From Isoptericola cucumis (GTDB lineage: Bacteria; Actinomycetota; Actinomycetes; Actinomycetales; Cellulomonadaceae), in the NCBI RefSeq assembly GCF_014635665.1, contig NZ_BMDG01000008.1, positions 62,001 to 126,000 of the forward strand: a stretch of 64,000 bases of DNA, written 5' to 3'. Positions within the stretch are counted from its first letter, which is position 1. Each line of letters begins with the position of its first letter. Position numbers and translations under genes: made by a program. The notes beneath the pieces were generated by a model, which was given only the letters and a program-made list of their open reading frames with translations, was not told the origin of the DNA and searched no databases. Below, piece by piece: positions 15,541 through 24,175 of the stretch.

Positions 15541-17109
15541 GTGAGCACACCTGACGCACCGGCCTTCAAGTACGTCGACCTCTTCGCCGGGATCGGCGGC
15601 TTCCACGCGGTGCTCGACGCCATGGGTGGCGAATGCGTCTACGCGGTCGAGATCGACCCCGCCGCGCAGGCGGTCTACGAGGCGAACTGGGGCTCTCGAC
15701 CACTGGGCAGGAACGCCAATGGCGACATCACGCTCGACACTGCGAGCCCGGACACGGCGGTGCCGGAACACGACGTGCTCGTGGCGGGCTTCCCGTGCCA
15801 GCCGTTCAGCAAGTCCGGCAAGCAGCAGGGCATGGACGAGACCCGCGGCACGCTGTTCTTCAACATCATGGAGATCGTGCGGCACCGTCGACCAGCGGTT
15901 GTCCTCCTGGAGAACGTCCGCAACCTCGCTGGACCACGACACACCCACGAGTGGCACGTGATCATTCAGCGGCTGCGCGACGCCGGCTATCGGGTCAGCC
16001 ACAAGGCCGACATTCTCTCCCCCGCGTCGTTCGCCCCCGAGTTCGGAGGGCACCCGCAGACACGCGACCGGGTCTTCATCGCCGCAACGCGTGTGGAACC
16101 GTTGGAAATAAGCGAGGAGTACCGGCGCCTCGCGAAGGAAGGCAGGCTCGACCTCCCCGATCCGCTCGCCCCGTACGACGAGCCCTTGCCCGTCGGGAAC
16201 CTACGAATGACGGACGAGTGGGACCTCGTGAAGCACCTCCCGCTGGACATCACCATCACTGACGACGGCTCGGTCTCGGAAGCGGAGTGGACGTGGATCG
16301 AGCACTGGGACGCGTGGGTCCAGCAGACTCGCCAGATGCTCGCATCCGAGGCGGACCGTGCCGGCGCCAAGGCCAAGGACCTGCCGGGGTTCCCCATCTG
16401 GGCCCACGTATGGACGACCGATCAGAACGAGCGTGATACCGCACTGGCGGACGCGGCGGGCATGGCGTGGAAGGTCAGTCACCTTCGGAAGAACTACGAG
16501 TTGTTCGACCGTCTTCGCGCGTATGACTCCAAGTGGCTCGGTACATGGCTGGGAAGGACCCGACAGTTCCCCGAATCGAGGCAGAAGTTCGAGTGGCAGG
16601 CGCAGGACGCCCCCTCGATCCTCCAGTGCGTCATCTCGTTTCGGCCGTCTGGGCTGAGGGTCAAGCGACTTACCCACCTGCCAGCATTGGTCGCCATCTC
16701 GCAGACTCCGATCATCGGACCACTTCGTCGCCGGCTCTCCATCAAGGAGGGCGCGCTGCTCCAAGGCCTCCCCGAGGGGTTCAAGTGGCCACAGAAGGAC
16801 GCTGCAACCTGGAAGCAGCTCGGGAACGGCGTCAACACCGGCGTCGTCGCTCGCGCACTGTGGGCACAGGTGACGCGTGACCTCGACCTCCTACAGTTCG
16901 ACCGGCGAGGGCAGTCGATCCATGACGCAGTCACCAAGACGCTCGCGCAGGACGGCAACCTGGAGTTGTCGATTCAGGCCGCTTGGGAACGCTCGCAGGC
17001 AAGCCTCGCTAAGCGGCCCGAAACGGAGGATGCCTCCGCGGTAGCGGAGGATCGCGCCGGCTCTTCGCTCTTCGCAGTTCCGGCGATGCCGGCTACTGCG
17101 ACTCTCTGA
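15541..17109 (+). CDS. DNA (cytosine-5) methyltransferase
   Basis: A 522-residue type II C5 methyltransferase. Motif I is YVDLFAGIGGFHAVLDAMGG (11-30). Motif IV is GFPCQPFSKSG with catalytic Cys86, motif VI is LLENVRNL (123-130), and motif VIII is PQTRDRVFIAATR. A long variable target-recognition region follows, and the C-terminal motifs IX-X read RLSIKEGALLQGLPEGF and QLGNGVNTGVVAR. It adds a methyl group to C5 of cytosine in an unknown target and should protect the host from the nucleases encoded opposite. GTG 15541 is preferred over an ATG 16 codons upstream because GGAG lies 5 nt ahead. The last ~60 residues are an extra tail. Codon use is visibly less GC-biased than in flanking genes. 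Confidence 0.93.
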   Translation: MSTPDAPAFKYVDLFAGIGGFHAVLDAMGGECVYAVEIDPAAQAVYEANWGSRPLGRNANGDITLDTASPDTAVPEHDVLVAGFPCQPFSKSGKQQGMDETRGTLFFNIMEIVRHRRPAVVLLENVRNLAGPRHTHEWHVIIQRLRDAGYRVSHKADILSPASFAPEFGGHPQTRDRVFIAATRVEPLEISEEYRRLAKEGRLDLPDPLAPYDEPLPVGNLRMTDEWDLVKHLPLDITITDDGSVSEAEWTWIEHWDAWVQQTRQMLASEADRAGAKAKDLPGFPIWAHVWTTDQNERDTALADAAGMAWKVSHLRKNYELFDRLRAYDSKWLGTWLGRTRQFPESRQKFEWQAQDAPSILQCVISFRPSGLRVKRLTHLPALVAISQTPIIGPLRRRLSIKEGALLQGLPEGFKWPQKDAATWKQLGNGVNTGVVARALWAQVTRDLDLLQFDRRGQSIHDAVTKTLAQDGNLELSIQAAWERSQASLAKRPETEDASAVAEDRAGSSLFAVPAMPATATL

Positions 17110-17412
17110 CCGAACGACAAAGGGCATTGTTCACGTGGTAGGGCGGTAGAACTCTCGAGGTTGGTGATCATGCGGACCACGCTTGGTAGTTCTGTCAGGG
17201 TCCGCGGTAGCAGGCGACGAGGTCAGGAACGTGACTTCATTACGGTCCCTCACCGGTTTAATTTGACTCTTAGGATCTCCACCGGCGAGGAACGCGCCGC
17301 GGTCGCCCACCCGCCCGTCGGAAGCGACTGCAGCCTGTACGCCCTCGCCCCTTCATCCGGACGAAGAGCTTCTGACCTGCTTCGGTCGACTCGGACCCGC
17401 TGATCAGGAAAT
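17110..17412. other. Gap between methyltransferase and HNH genes
   Basis: About 300 bp without a supported gene. It contains an AT-richer patch (17254-17280) with TTTAAT at 17257-17262 and TTGACT at 17263-17268 that may belong to the promoter of the HNH gene, but no -35/-10 pair at normal spacing is convincing. Confidence 0.3.
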
Positions 17413-18231
17413 ATGGCCGATATGGCAAGAGCACCGAGAGGTACCGGCATCCGCGAGCCCGAGCGGACCCTGATGTCTGCCATCTCCGACGCGTTGGACA
17501 TCGACCACTTTACGTGCGCCAAGGGCGCGAGCGTGGAACGATCGTTTCTCGAAGCGGTCGCCGGTGGACTTGGGTTCGATGGAGGCAGACGCCGCTTCCG
17601 CAACAAAGGCTTACTGCTGTCCGCAATAATCCAGAAGTCCACGGGCCGCCCGCCAGCGAAGGTCGCACTCAAAGGTGGGACTGTTACCGACGAGGCGCTG
17701 GAGAACGTCCTGAAAGGCATCCAGGCCAATGGCCTGGCGAAAGTCTCGCTCACGAGGGGCGCTGCAGCCGGCCGCATCGCCACGACCCTGTACGAGCAGG
17801 ACGGCGCCCCGGGCGTGTTCGACCCGCTCGATCTGTCGGACGTACGCAAGTGGTCGTTGCGCGAGGTCGTGGTGCGCGGCGGCCAGGCATCGTTCCGCGA
17901 CCGCGCCCTGAGGGCCTACGGCGGCACGTGTTCGATCACCGGTTGTTCCGTTCCCGAGGTGCTCGACGCTGCACACATCCGCCCCTACAAGGGAACGCGA
18001 TCGAACGTCGCTTCGAACGGAATCCTTCTGAGGGTGGATCTGCACCGACTTTGGGACCGGGGCCTGATGGCAGTACATGAATCAACCCTTGAGGTCCTGT
18101 TCGCGCCGAAGCTCGTGCACACGGAGTATGGGGCGACGTGGGGCGGAACGAAGATGCGGCTCCCGATTGAGGCGTCGAAGCAGCCGTCCACGCTCGCTCT
18201 CGAGCAGCAGCGCACATGGGCTGGGCTGTAG
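17413..18231 (+). CDS. HNH endonuclease (HNH_2 type)
   Basis: A 272-residue protein. The N-terminal half (to about residue 140) is unassigned. The C-terminal nuclease has FRDRALRAYGGTCSITGCSVPEVL, DAAHIRPY (185-192), SNGILLRVDLHRLWDRGLM (201-219), the order typical of HNH_2 restriction-type proteins, where the His of AAHI, the Asn of NG and the His of DLH form the metal site. Relatives often cut modified or foreign DNA. The gene follows the methyltransferase on the same strand but 300 bp away, so it may have its own promoter. ATG 17413 has AGGA ahead; a second ATG lies three codons in. It could be part of the restriction cassette or an independent defence gene at the island's right edge. Confidence 0.85.
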   Translation: MADMARAPRGTGIREPERTLMSAISDALDIDHFTCAKGASVERSFLEAVAGGLGFDGGRRRFRNKGLLLSAIIQKSTGRPPAKVALKGGTVTDEALENVLKGIQANGLAKVSLTRGAAAGRIATTLYEQDGAPGVFDPLDLSDVRKWSLREVVVRGGQASFRDRALRAYGGTCSITGCSVPEVLDAAHIRPYKGTRSNVASNGILLRVDLHRLWDRGLMAVHESTLEVLFAPKLVHTEYGATWGGTKMRLPIEASKQPSTLALEQQRTWAGL

Positions 18232-18426
18232 CCCAGCGCGCGAACATCGTGGGGCGTCACGGCACTCGATTGTCTCGATCATCTACATGAGTTGACATTC
18301 GTGGCGGTGCGCAAGAAAGAGCGCGGCGCACGACCAGACCTGGGACGTAGGTCCATGCGACAGGGAGCGGCTGCCTGTGTGGTGGCCAACCGGACACGCG
18401 ACTTTGGGAGACAAGCGGCGACTACT

Positions 18427-19560
18427 TCAATTGTCGTTGAGGTGCCGGACGATCCGGTTCACGGCGTCCCGCCCGGCACGGTTCGCGCCGATCGTGGAGG
18501 CGGACGGCCCGTAGCCGATCAGGTGCACGCGAGGCTCGCCGTCCACCTGGGTGCCGTCCATGCGGATGCCGCCACCTGCCCCGCGCAGACCCAGCGGCCG
18601 CAGGTGGTCCAGGGCGGCGCGGAAACCGGTGTTCCAGAAGATGACGTCCACGGGCACCAGCCCGCCGTCGGGCATGACGACACCCTCGGACGCGATGCGC
18701 GCGAACATGGGCCGGCGGTCGAGCACACCACGCGCCGCGGCGGCACGGAGCGACGGCGTGCGGATCAGGCCGGTCACGGACACGACGCTCAGCGGCGGCA
18801 GCCCGTCGCGCACGCGGTCGGCGACCATCGCGACGGCCCGCGACCCGTCCTCGGGGTCGAAGGAGTCCCGCCACACGGGCTCGCGCCGCGTGAACCAGAA
18901 GGTCTGCGCCACGTGCGACACCTCCTCCAGCAGCTGCACGGCGGAGATCCCGCCGCCGACGACGGCGACGCGCTGCCCGGCGAAGTCCTCCGCGCGGACG
19001 TAGTCGGCGGTGTGCAGCTGGCGGCCGCGGAACGTCTCCTGCCCCGGGTACGCGGGCCAGAACGGCTTGGACCACGTGCCCGTCGCGTTGATGACCGCCC
19101 GCGCGGTGATCACGCCCGAGCTCCCCCGGCCCTCCCAGCGGACCAGCAGGTCTCCGTGGCCGCCGTCGCCCCCGTCGCCGAGCTCGTCGTCCGCCTTCTC
19201 GACCCGGCGCACCCGCACCGGCCGCACGACGGCGAGCCCCAGCTCGTCCTCGTAGTCGCCGAAGTAGGCGGGCAGCACGTCGACGCTCGCGGCCTCGGGC
19301 TCGACGTCGGGCTGCTCGATGCCGGGCAGGTCGTGGATCCCGTTGATCGTGCTCATCCGCAGCGAGCGCCACCGGTGCCGCCACGCGCCTCCCGGCCCGT
19401 CCTCCGCGTCGAGGACCAGGTACGTGCGCGCCCCGCCCGCCGGATCACCCGCCGGCACGAACCCGCGCCGCCGCAGGTGGTAGCCGGCGGACAGCCCCGC
19501 CTGCCCCGCGCCGATCACCACGACGTCCGCGGCCTGCGGCACTGCCTCGGTCGACGTCAT
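18427..19560 (-). CDS. Flavin-containing monooxygenase-like NAD(P)/FAD oxidoreductase
   Basis: A 377-residue protein with FAD motif VVVIGAGQAGLSAGYHLRRRG (13-33), the GGAWRHRWRSLRMST segment after the first domain that resembles the WDSLRLFT region of CzcO/FMO relatives, a second Rossmann motif RVAVVGGGISAVQLLEEV for NAD(P)H, and FWNTGFRAALDHLRPL near the end, equivalent to the ATG-type motif. The family oxygenates soft nucleophiles or carbonyls using flavin hydroperoxide. The substrate is unknown. It is the first flanking gene right of the defence island and returns to very high GC. The 195 bp between it and the HNH gene hold no gene I can support. Confidence 0.85.
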   Translation of the reverse strand: MTSTEAVPQAADVVVIGAGQAGLSAGYHLRRRGFVPAGDPAGGARTYLVLDAEDGPGGAWRHRWRSLRMSTINGIHDLPGIEQPDVEPEAASVDVLPAYFGDYEDELGLAVVRPVRVRRVEKADDELGDGGDGGHGDLLVRWEGRGSSGVITARAVINATGTWSKPFWPAYPGQETFRGRQLHTADYVRAEDFAGQRVAVVGGGISAVQLLEEVSHVAQTFWFTRREPVWRDSFDPEDGSRAVAMVADRVRDGLPPLSVVSVTGLIRTPSLRAAAARGVLDRRPMFARIASEGVVMPDGGLVPVDVIFWNTGFRAALDHLRPLGLRGAGGGIRMDGTQVDGEPRVHLIGYGPSASTIGANRAGRDAVNRIVRHLNDN

Positions 19561-19639
19561 GTCCCGGTGAACGTCGTCGACGTGACCAGGCTTCCAGGTC
19601 GCCGTGTGGGCACGGGGCAGCGCGGTCAGGCGACCCGGC

Positions 19640-20392
19640 TCACCGGACGGCCTCGCCGGCCGCGCGCGCCGCGCGGAACACCCGGGCCTCGCGGGCCTGC
19701 CGGACCTCGGGCCCGGGCTGCTGCGCGTCGTCCGACGCGAAGAGCTCGGCCACGAACCGCTCGAACCACTCCTCCGACCGCGGCCGCAGCGGCACCCGGG
19801 CGCTCGCGTGGTTCGCCAGGATGCCCGCCCGCAGCGACGCGCAGTACGCGCCGTGGTCGTGACCGACCAGCCGGTCCCAGTCCTCGTGCGTCACGTACGC
19901 CAGGTCCTCGTGGAACGTCAGCACCTCGCCCCGGGTGCCGAACACGGGCGCGACGGCGGCGACGTCGAGCGCGACGGGGGGCGCACCCCGGCGGACGACG
20001 TCCGCGAACAGCGGCGCGAGCCGGCGCGACCGCACGGGGGCGGCGTCCTCGTCGTCGGGCCCGCCTGCCTCGTCGCCGGCACCGTGACGCCGGGTGGGGA
20101 GGGTCCGGGCGATGAGCGTCAGGGCGTCGACGACCCGCCGGCACCGCGGGCACGGCTCGGCGACGCCGGTCGTGACCCAGGCGCGCAACGGCTTCACCGC
20201 ACGCCGGCAGGCGACGCACAGCACGGCCGGGACGACCGTGCAGCCCTCGGCCCGCCGCAGGCCGGACTGGTGCACCGGGTGCCTCCGGCAGACCACCGTG
20301 AAGGCGTCCTGCGCGACCAGCGCCTCGCAGGGGTCCTCCGGCCGCACCAGCTGGATGGTCGCGTCGCCCACGACATCGGTCGATGTGGACAT
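19640..20392 (-). CDS. Orphan Cys-rich hypothetical protein
   Basis: A 250-residue protein I do not recognise. ATG at 20390-20392. The first half carries cysteine clusters VVCRRHPVHQ, VLCVACRRAV and EPCPRCRRVV that look like a zinc-ribbon or treble-clef site. An acidic, charged linker follows around residues 105-118, then an alpha/beta-looking second half (LTFHEDLAYVTHEDWDRLVGHDH) with no known motif. There is no signal peptide or membrane segment. It stands alone between a monooxygenase on the same strand and the secreted CBM2 gene divergent from it. A nucleic-acid- or metal-binding role is possible but not supported beyond the cysteines. Confidence 0.55.
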   Translation of the reverse strand: MSTSTDVVGDATIQLVRPEDPCEALVAQDAFTVVCRRHPVHQSGLRRAEGCTVVPAVLCVACRRAVKPLRAWVTTGVAEPCPRCRRVVDALTLIARTLPTRRHGAGDEAGGPDDEDAAPVRSRRLAPLFADVVRRGAPPVALDVAAVAPVFGTRGEVLTFHEDLAYVTHEDWDRLVGHDHGAYCASLRAGILANHASARVPLRPRSEEWFERFVAELFASDDAQQPGPEVRQAREARVFRAARAAGEAVR

Positions 20393-20755
20393 CTCTCGTC
20401 CTCCGGGCTCGGGAGGCGACGGCGGTCCCCGCGCTCGCGGTGCGCTCCGGGGCCGACGACAACCTCGCGCTTCCCCAGGCCGGTCGGCCAGGGCGGGTCT
20501 TCCTCCTGGGGCACCGTGCGCGAGGGGCGCGGTTGCCGGACCGGCACGCGGAGGGCGTCTCGCCGGTCACTCTTGACCTGGGGAAACATCTACACGACGC
20601 GCGGCAGGCACGCAAGGGATTTCACCTGCTGCTCACGCGGCGTTCGGCCCCGGGCCTCGATCGTGTCGGTCGCACGAGGTGGACTGGTCGCCGACAGCCG
20701 GGCCGCTGATCTGCAGTGACGCAGGACCCGGGCACTGCGCCCCAGGAGAGATCCC
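20393..20755. other. Intergenic region, divergent promoters
   Basis: About 360 bp between two divergent genes. A TTGACC hexamer is followed by TACACG at an unusually short spacing around 20572-20596; nothing else stands out. The right-hand end carries the AGGAGA ribosome-binding site of the CBM2 gene. Confidence 0.3.
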
Positions 20756-22273
20756 ATGCACCGACCTCGAACCACGCGGCTCGTCACCGCGGTCGCCGCG
20801 GCGCTCGCGGTGCCGCTCGCCCTGGCGACGCCGGCGGCAGCGAGCCCCGGGCCCGCGCCGGGCGACGACGCTGCACCGCCCGCGGTGGCGAGCCTCCCGC
20901 TGGAGCAGAACGGCGGCACCTGGCCCACCAGCCACGTGCAGGGAGTCGCCGTCGACCAGGCGGGCGGCTTCGTCTACTACTCGTTCACGACGCTGCTGGC
21001 GAAGTACGACCTCGAGGGCAACCTCGTCGGCACGGTCGAAGGCTTCACGGGCCACCTGGGCGACCTGGACTTCAACGCCGAGGACGGGCGCGTCTACGGC
21101 TCGCTCGAGTACAAGGACGACGAGGCCTTCTACGTCGCGGTCGTCGACGTCGACGACGTGGACGAGGTGGGCATGGACGCCCAGGAGTCCGACGTCTTCT
21201 CCACCGTGTACCTGCCCGAGGTTCACGACGACTACGCCGCCGACATGGACGGCGACGGGAAGTTCGACGGCAACGTCGGGGACACGGCCGACCACCGGTA
21301 CGGCAGCTCCGGCATCGACGGCGTGAGCTTCGGCCCGGCGTTCGGCAGGACGGGCGGCGAGCAGCGCCTCACGGTCGCGTACGGCATCTACGCCAACACG
21401 TCCCGCACGGACAACGACCACCAGGTGCTGCTGCAGTACGACGTCTCCGACTGGGCGCGCTACGAGCGTCCGCTCACCGAGGAGGACCCGCACCGCAGCG
21501 GCCCGGCCGAGGTGGACGGCAAGTACTTCGTCCGCACCGGCAACACCACGTACGGCGTGCAGAACCTCGCCTACGACGACGCGCAGCAGCGCTGGTTCCT
21601 GGGCGTGTACCGGGGCACCAAGCCGCAGTTCCCGAACTACCTGATGTTCGCGGTCGACGCCGCCACCCGACCCGTCGAGGGCGACCTGCTCGGCGTGCCC
21701 GGCCCGGGCGGCGAGGGCACCGAGCGCGGCCTGCTGCTCGCCCTGGCCGACGACGGCCTCGTCGACGAGGAGACCGGCATCCGCGGCTGGGAGCAGAAGG
21801 CCGACGTCGGCCTGCAGCCCCTGGGACACGGGTTCTTCTACCTCGCGACGAACTCCGGGAGCAGCGGCGCACAGACCGCCGACCTGCGGCTCGTGCGCTG
21901 GACCGGCGACGCCGAGGCGCCGTTCGCGCCCGCCACGGAGGCTGAGCTCGCGGGCACGTGCGCCGTCGACTACACCGTGCACGGCACCTGGCCGCGCGGG
22001 TTCACCTCCCAGGTGTGGGTCGAGAACACCGCCGCCACACCCGTCGACGGCTGGACCGCCGCCTGGCGGTTCGGCGCGGGCGAGTCGCTCAAGAACGTGT
22101 GGAGCGTCGAGGCCGAGCAGCACGGCGACGTCGTGCGCGCCGCCAACCTGGGCTGGAACGCCGCGCTCGCCCCCGGCGAGCGCACGACGTTCGGGTTCGT
22201 CGGGGACGCACCCTCCGGCACCGCCGCGCCGTCGCTGGTCACCCTGAACGGCTTCCCCTGCGCGACGGCCTGA
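20756..22273 (+). CDS. Secreted protein with C-terminal cellulose-binding CBM2 module
   Basis: A 505-residue exported protein: signal peptide MHRPRTTRLVTAVAAALAVP and on to an AAAS cleavage site near residue 31. Residues ~45-395 form a beta-rich domain of repeated strands (VQGVAVDQAGGFVYYSF, LGDLDFNAEDGRVYGSLEY, VQNLAYDDAQQRWFLGVY), like a propeller of unknown function. An EF-hand-like DMDGDGKFDG loop may bind calcium. The C-terminus, from about residue 400 (CAVDYTVHGTW), is a CBM2: FTSQVWVENTAATPVDGWTA, conserved surface Trp residues, NLGWNAALAPGERTTFGF and a closing Cys. It should bind cellulose or chitin outside the cell. No known glycoside-hydrolase motif is visible. Start: AGGAGA 6 nt before ATG. 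Confidence 0.82.
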   Translation: MHRPRTTRLVTAVAAALAVPLALATPAAASPGPAPGDDAAPPAVASLPLEQNGGTWPTSHVQGVAVDQAGGFVYYSFTTLLAKYDLEGNLVGTVEGFTGHLGDLDFNAEDGRVYGSLEYKDDEAFYVAVVDVDDVDEVGMDAQESDVFSTVYLPEVHDDYAADMDGDGKFDGNVGDTADHRYGSSGIDGVSFGPAFGRTGGEQRLTVAYGIYANTSRTDNDHQVLLQYDVSDWARYERPLTEEDPHRSGPAEVDGKYFVRTGNTTYGVQNLAYDDAQQRWFLGVYRGTKPQFPNYLMFAVDAATRPVEGDLLGVPGPGGEGTERGLLLALADDGLVDEETGIRGWEQKADVGLQPLGHGFFYLATNSGSSGAQTADLRLVRWTGDAEAPFAPATEAELAGTCAVDYTVHGTWPRGFTSQVWVENTAATPVDGWTAAWRFGAGESLKNVWSVEAEQHGDVVRAANLGWNAALAPGERTTFGFVGDAPSGTAAPSLVTLNGFPCATA

Positions 22274-22384
22274 ACACCCTGGCCCGCACCCGGCCGCGTT
22301 CCTGGACTTCGACCTTCCGCGTCGTGAAGGTGGACGTGACCGCCGTGCCGGGGGGCCGGTGCGGGCAGCGACAAGGGGGTTGCG

Positions 22385-24103
22385 ATGGCCGAGAAGCGTC
22401 TGGACGCGCTGGCGCGTCGACTGGGACTACGGACCGACCCGACGATCTTCTTCGTCTCCGCGGTGCTCATGGTGCTGTTCCTCGCCATGCTGCTGGTCTT
22501 CCCCGAGCAGATCGGCGGAGTGTTCGGCGACAGCCGGGAATGGATCGTCACCAACCTGGGCTGGTTCTTCATCCTGGGCGTGACGGTCTGGGTGCTGTTC
22601 CTGGCGTACGTGGCGCTGAGCCGGTTCGGGCACCTGCGCCTGGGCGACGACGACTCCCGCCCCGCGTACGGGAACCTGTCCTGGTTCGCGATGCTGTTCG
22701 CGGGCGGCATCGGCACGGTGCTGATGTTCTGGGGAGTGGCCGAGCCGATGTCGCACTTCGCCACACCGCCGCTCGACGGGGTGGACCCGTACTCGGCGGA
22801 GGCGGCGTCGGACGCCATGTCGATCTCGCTCTACCACCTGAGCCTGCACACGTGGGCGATCTTCACCCTTCCTGGACTGGCGTTCGGGTTCTTCGTGTAC
22901 CGGTACAAGCTGCCGCTGCGGGTCAGCTCGGTCTTCTACCCGTTCCTCAAGGAGCGGATCTACGGCCCGGTCGGCAAGACGATCGACGTGTTCGCGGTGC
23001 TGGGCACGCTGTTCGGGCTCGCGGTCTCCCTCGGCCTCGGGACGTCGCAGATCGGCGCCGGCGTCAACGCGCTGCTGCCGTCGGTCGACAACAGCATGTG
23101 GCTCCAGGTCGGCATCATCACCGTGCTCACCGCAGTCGCGGTGTCCTCCATCGTCGCCGGCCTCGACAAGGGCGTGAAGCGGCTGTCGAACCTCAACATC
23201 CTCATGGCCGTCGGCCTCATGGTGTTCGTGCTCGTCTCCGGGGACACGCTGTTCCTCCTGCGCCAGATCCCGCAGTCCATCGGCGTCTACCTGCAGGACC
23301 TCGTCGGCCTGGCGCTGTGGAACGACGCCATGTCGCCGTTCACCAAGGAGGGCGGCTGGGGCTGGCAGGGTGGATGGACCGTCTTCTACTGGGCGTGGAC
23401 CGTCACCTGGGCCCCGTTCATGGGAGTCTTCCTGGCCCGCATCTCGCAGGGCCGGACCATCCGCCAGTTCGTCGGCGGCGTGCTGCTCGCGCCCTCGCTC
23501 TTCACCGCCGTGTGGTTCGTCGTCTTCGGCTGGTCGGCGATGGAGCTCGACGGCATCGACGGCTCCGGTGGGGCCCTCTCGGAGGCCGTGTCCGACGACG
23601 TCGCGCTGGCGATGTTCACGTTCTTCGACAACTTCCCGGCCGCGACGCTGGTCTCCGGGATCGCCGTCGTCGTCGTGGCGCTGTTCTTCGCCACGTCGTC
23701 CGACTCCGCGTCGCTGGTGGTCGACATGCTCTGCACCGGCACCCCCGACGCCGGACCGGTGCGCCAGCGAGTCTTCTGGGGGGTCAGCGAGGGTGCGCTG
23801 GCAGCGTCGCTCATCATCCTCGGGGGGCTCACGGGGCAGGACGGGCTCGCCGCGCTGCAACAGGTGATCACCGTGATCGGGCTACCGATCTTCCTGCTCG
23901 TCTTCATCATGATGTTCAGCCTGGTCAAGGGCATGCACGCCGAACGCGGAGCCGCGCTCGAGGCCCAGTTCGCGGGCATCCTCGACAAGCGGGACGCCGG
24001 GCGAGGGCGGCCGAAGGTCGCCGGCCAGGGGCGCAGCCGCGGCTCCTCACCCGTGCCGGCTGCGGCAGGGGCGTCGGACGACCAGGACTCCTCCGAGCCC
24101 TGA
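22385..24103 (+). CDS. BCCT-family betaine/choline/carnitine transporter
   Basis: A 572-residue membrane protein with about twelve hydrophobic segments. The family glycine segment is GIGTVLMFWGVAEPMSHF at about residue 105, and the signature tryptophan helix is GWTVFYWAWTVTWAPFMGVFLARISQGRTIRQF near 340-370. The cytosolic tail of some 45 residues is Gly/Arg/Ser-rich. BCCT carriers take up quaternary-ammonium osmolytes with Na+ or H+, or exchange them. The GxGxxLMFxG region is of the cation-coupled rather than exchanger style, but the substrate cannot be fixed. Start ATG 22385 has AAGGGGG ahead. It is a single gene with no obvious partner. Confidence 0.9.
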   Translation: MAEKRLDALARRLGLRTDPTIFFVSAVLMVLFLAMLLVFPEQIGGVFGDSREWIVTNLGWFFILGVTVWVLFLAYVALSRFGHLRLGDDDSRPAYGNLSWFAMLFAGGIGTVLMFWGVAEPMSHFATPPLDGVDPYSAEAASDAMSISLYHLSLHTWAIFTLPGLAFGFFVYRYKLPLRVSSVFYPFLKERIYGPVGKTIDVFAVLGTLFGLAVSLGLGTSQIGAGVNALLPSVDNSMWLQVGIITVLTAVAVSSIVAGLDKGVKRLSNLNILMAVGLMVFVLVSGDTLFLLRQIPQSIGVYLQDLVGLALWNDAMSPFTKEGGWGWQGGWTVFYWAWTVTWAPFMGVFLARISQGRTIRQFVGGVLLAPSLFTAVWFVVFGWSAMELDGIDGSGGALSEAVSDDVALAMFTFFDNFPAATLVSGIAVVVVALFFATSSDSASLVVDMLCTGTPDAGPVRQRVFWGVSEGALAASLIILGGLTGQDGLAALQQVITVIGLPIFLLVFIMMFSLVKGMHAERGAALEAQFAGILDKRDAGRGRPKVAGQGRSRGSSPVPAAAGASDDQDSSEP

Positions 24104-24175
24104 CCGTCGCTCGGCCGACGCCCCGACCTGCGCGCGACGATCCGCCCAGATCCGCTGCCGTCGTACGGTGGGCTC

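Noticed and set aside
8840-18426. tRNA or att direct repeats flanking the island
   Set aside because: I compared the border sequences by eye and found no tRNA cloverleaf and no shared repeat of useful length.
18292-20115. A 607-codon plus-strand frame opposite the monooxygenase and Cys-rich genes
   Set aside because: It is Arg/Ala/Pro-rich antisense with no motif, whereas the minus-strand genes carry clear FAD motifs and a Cys-cluster pattern.
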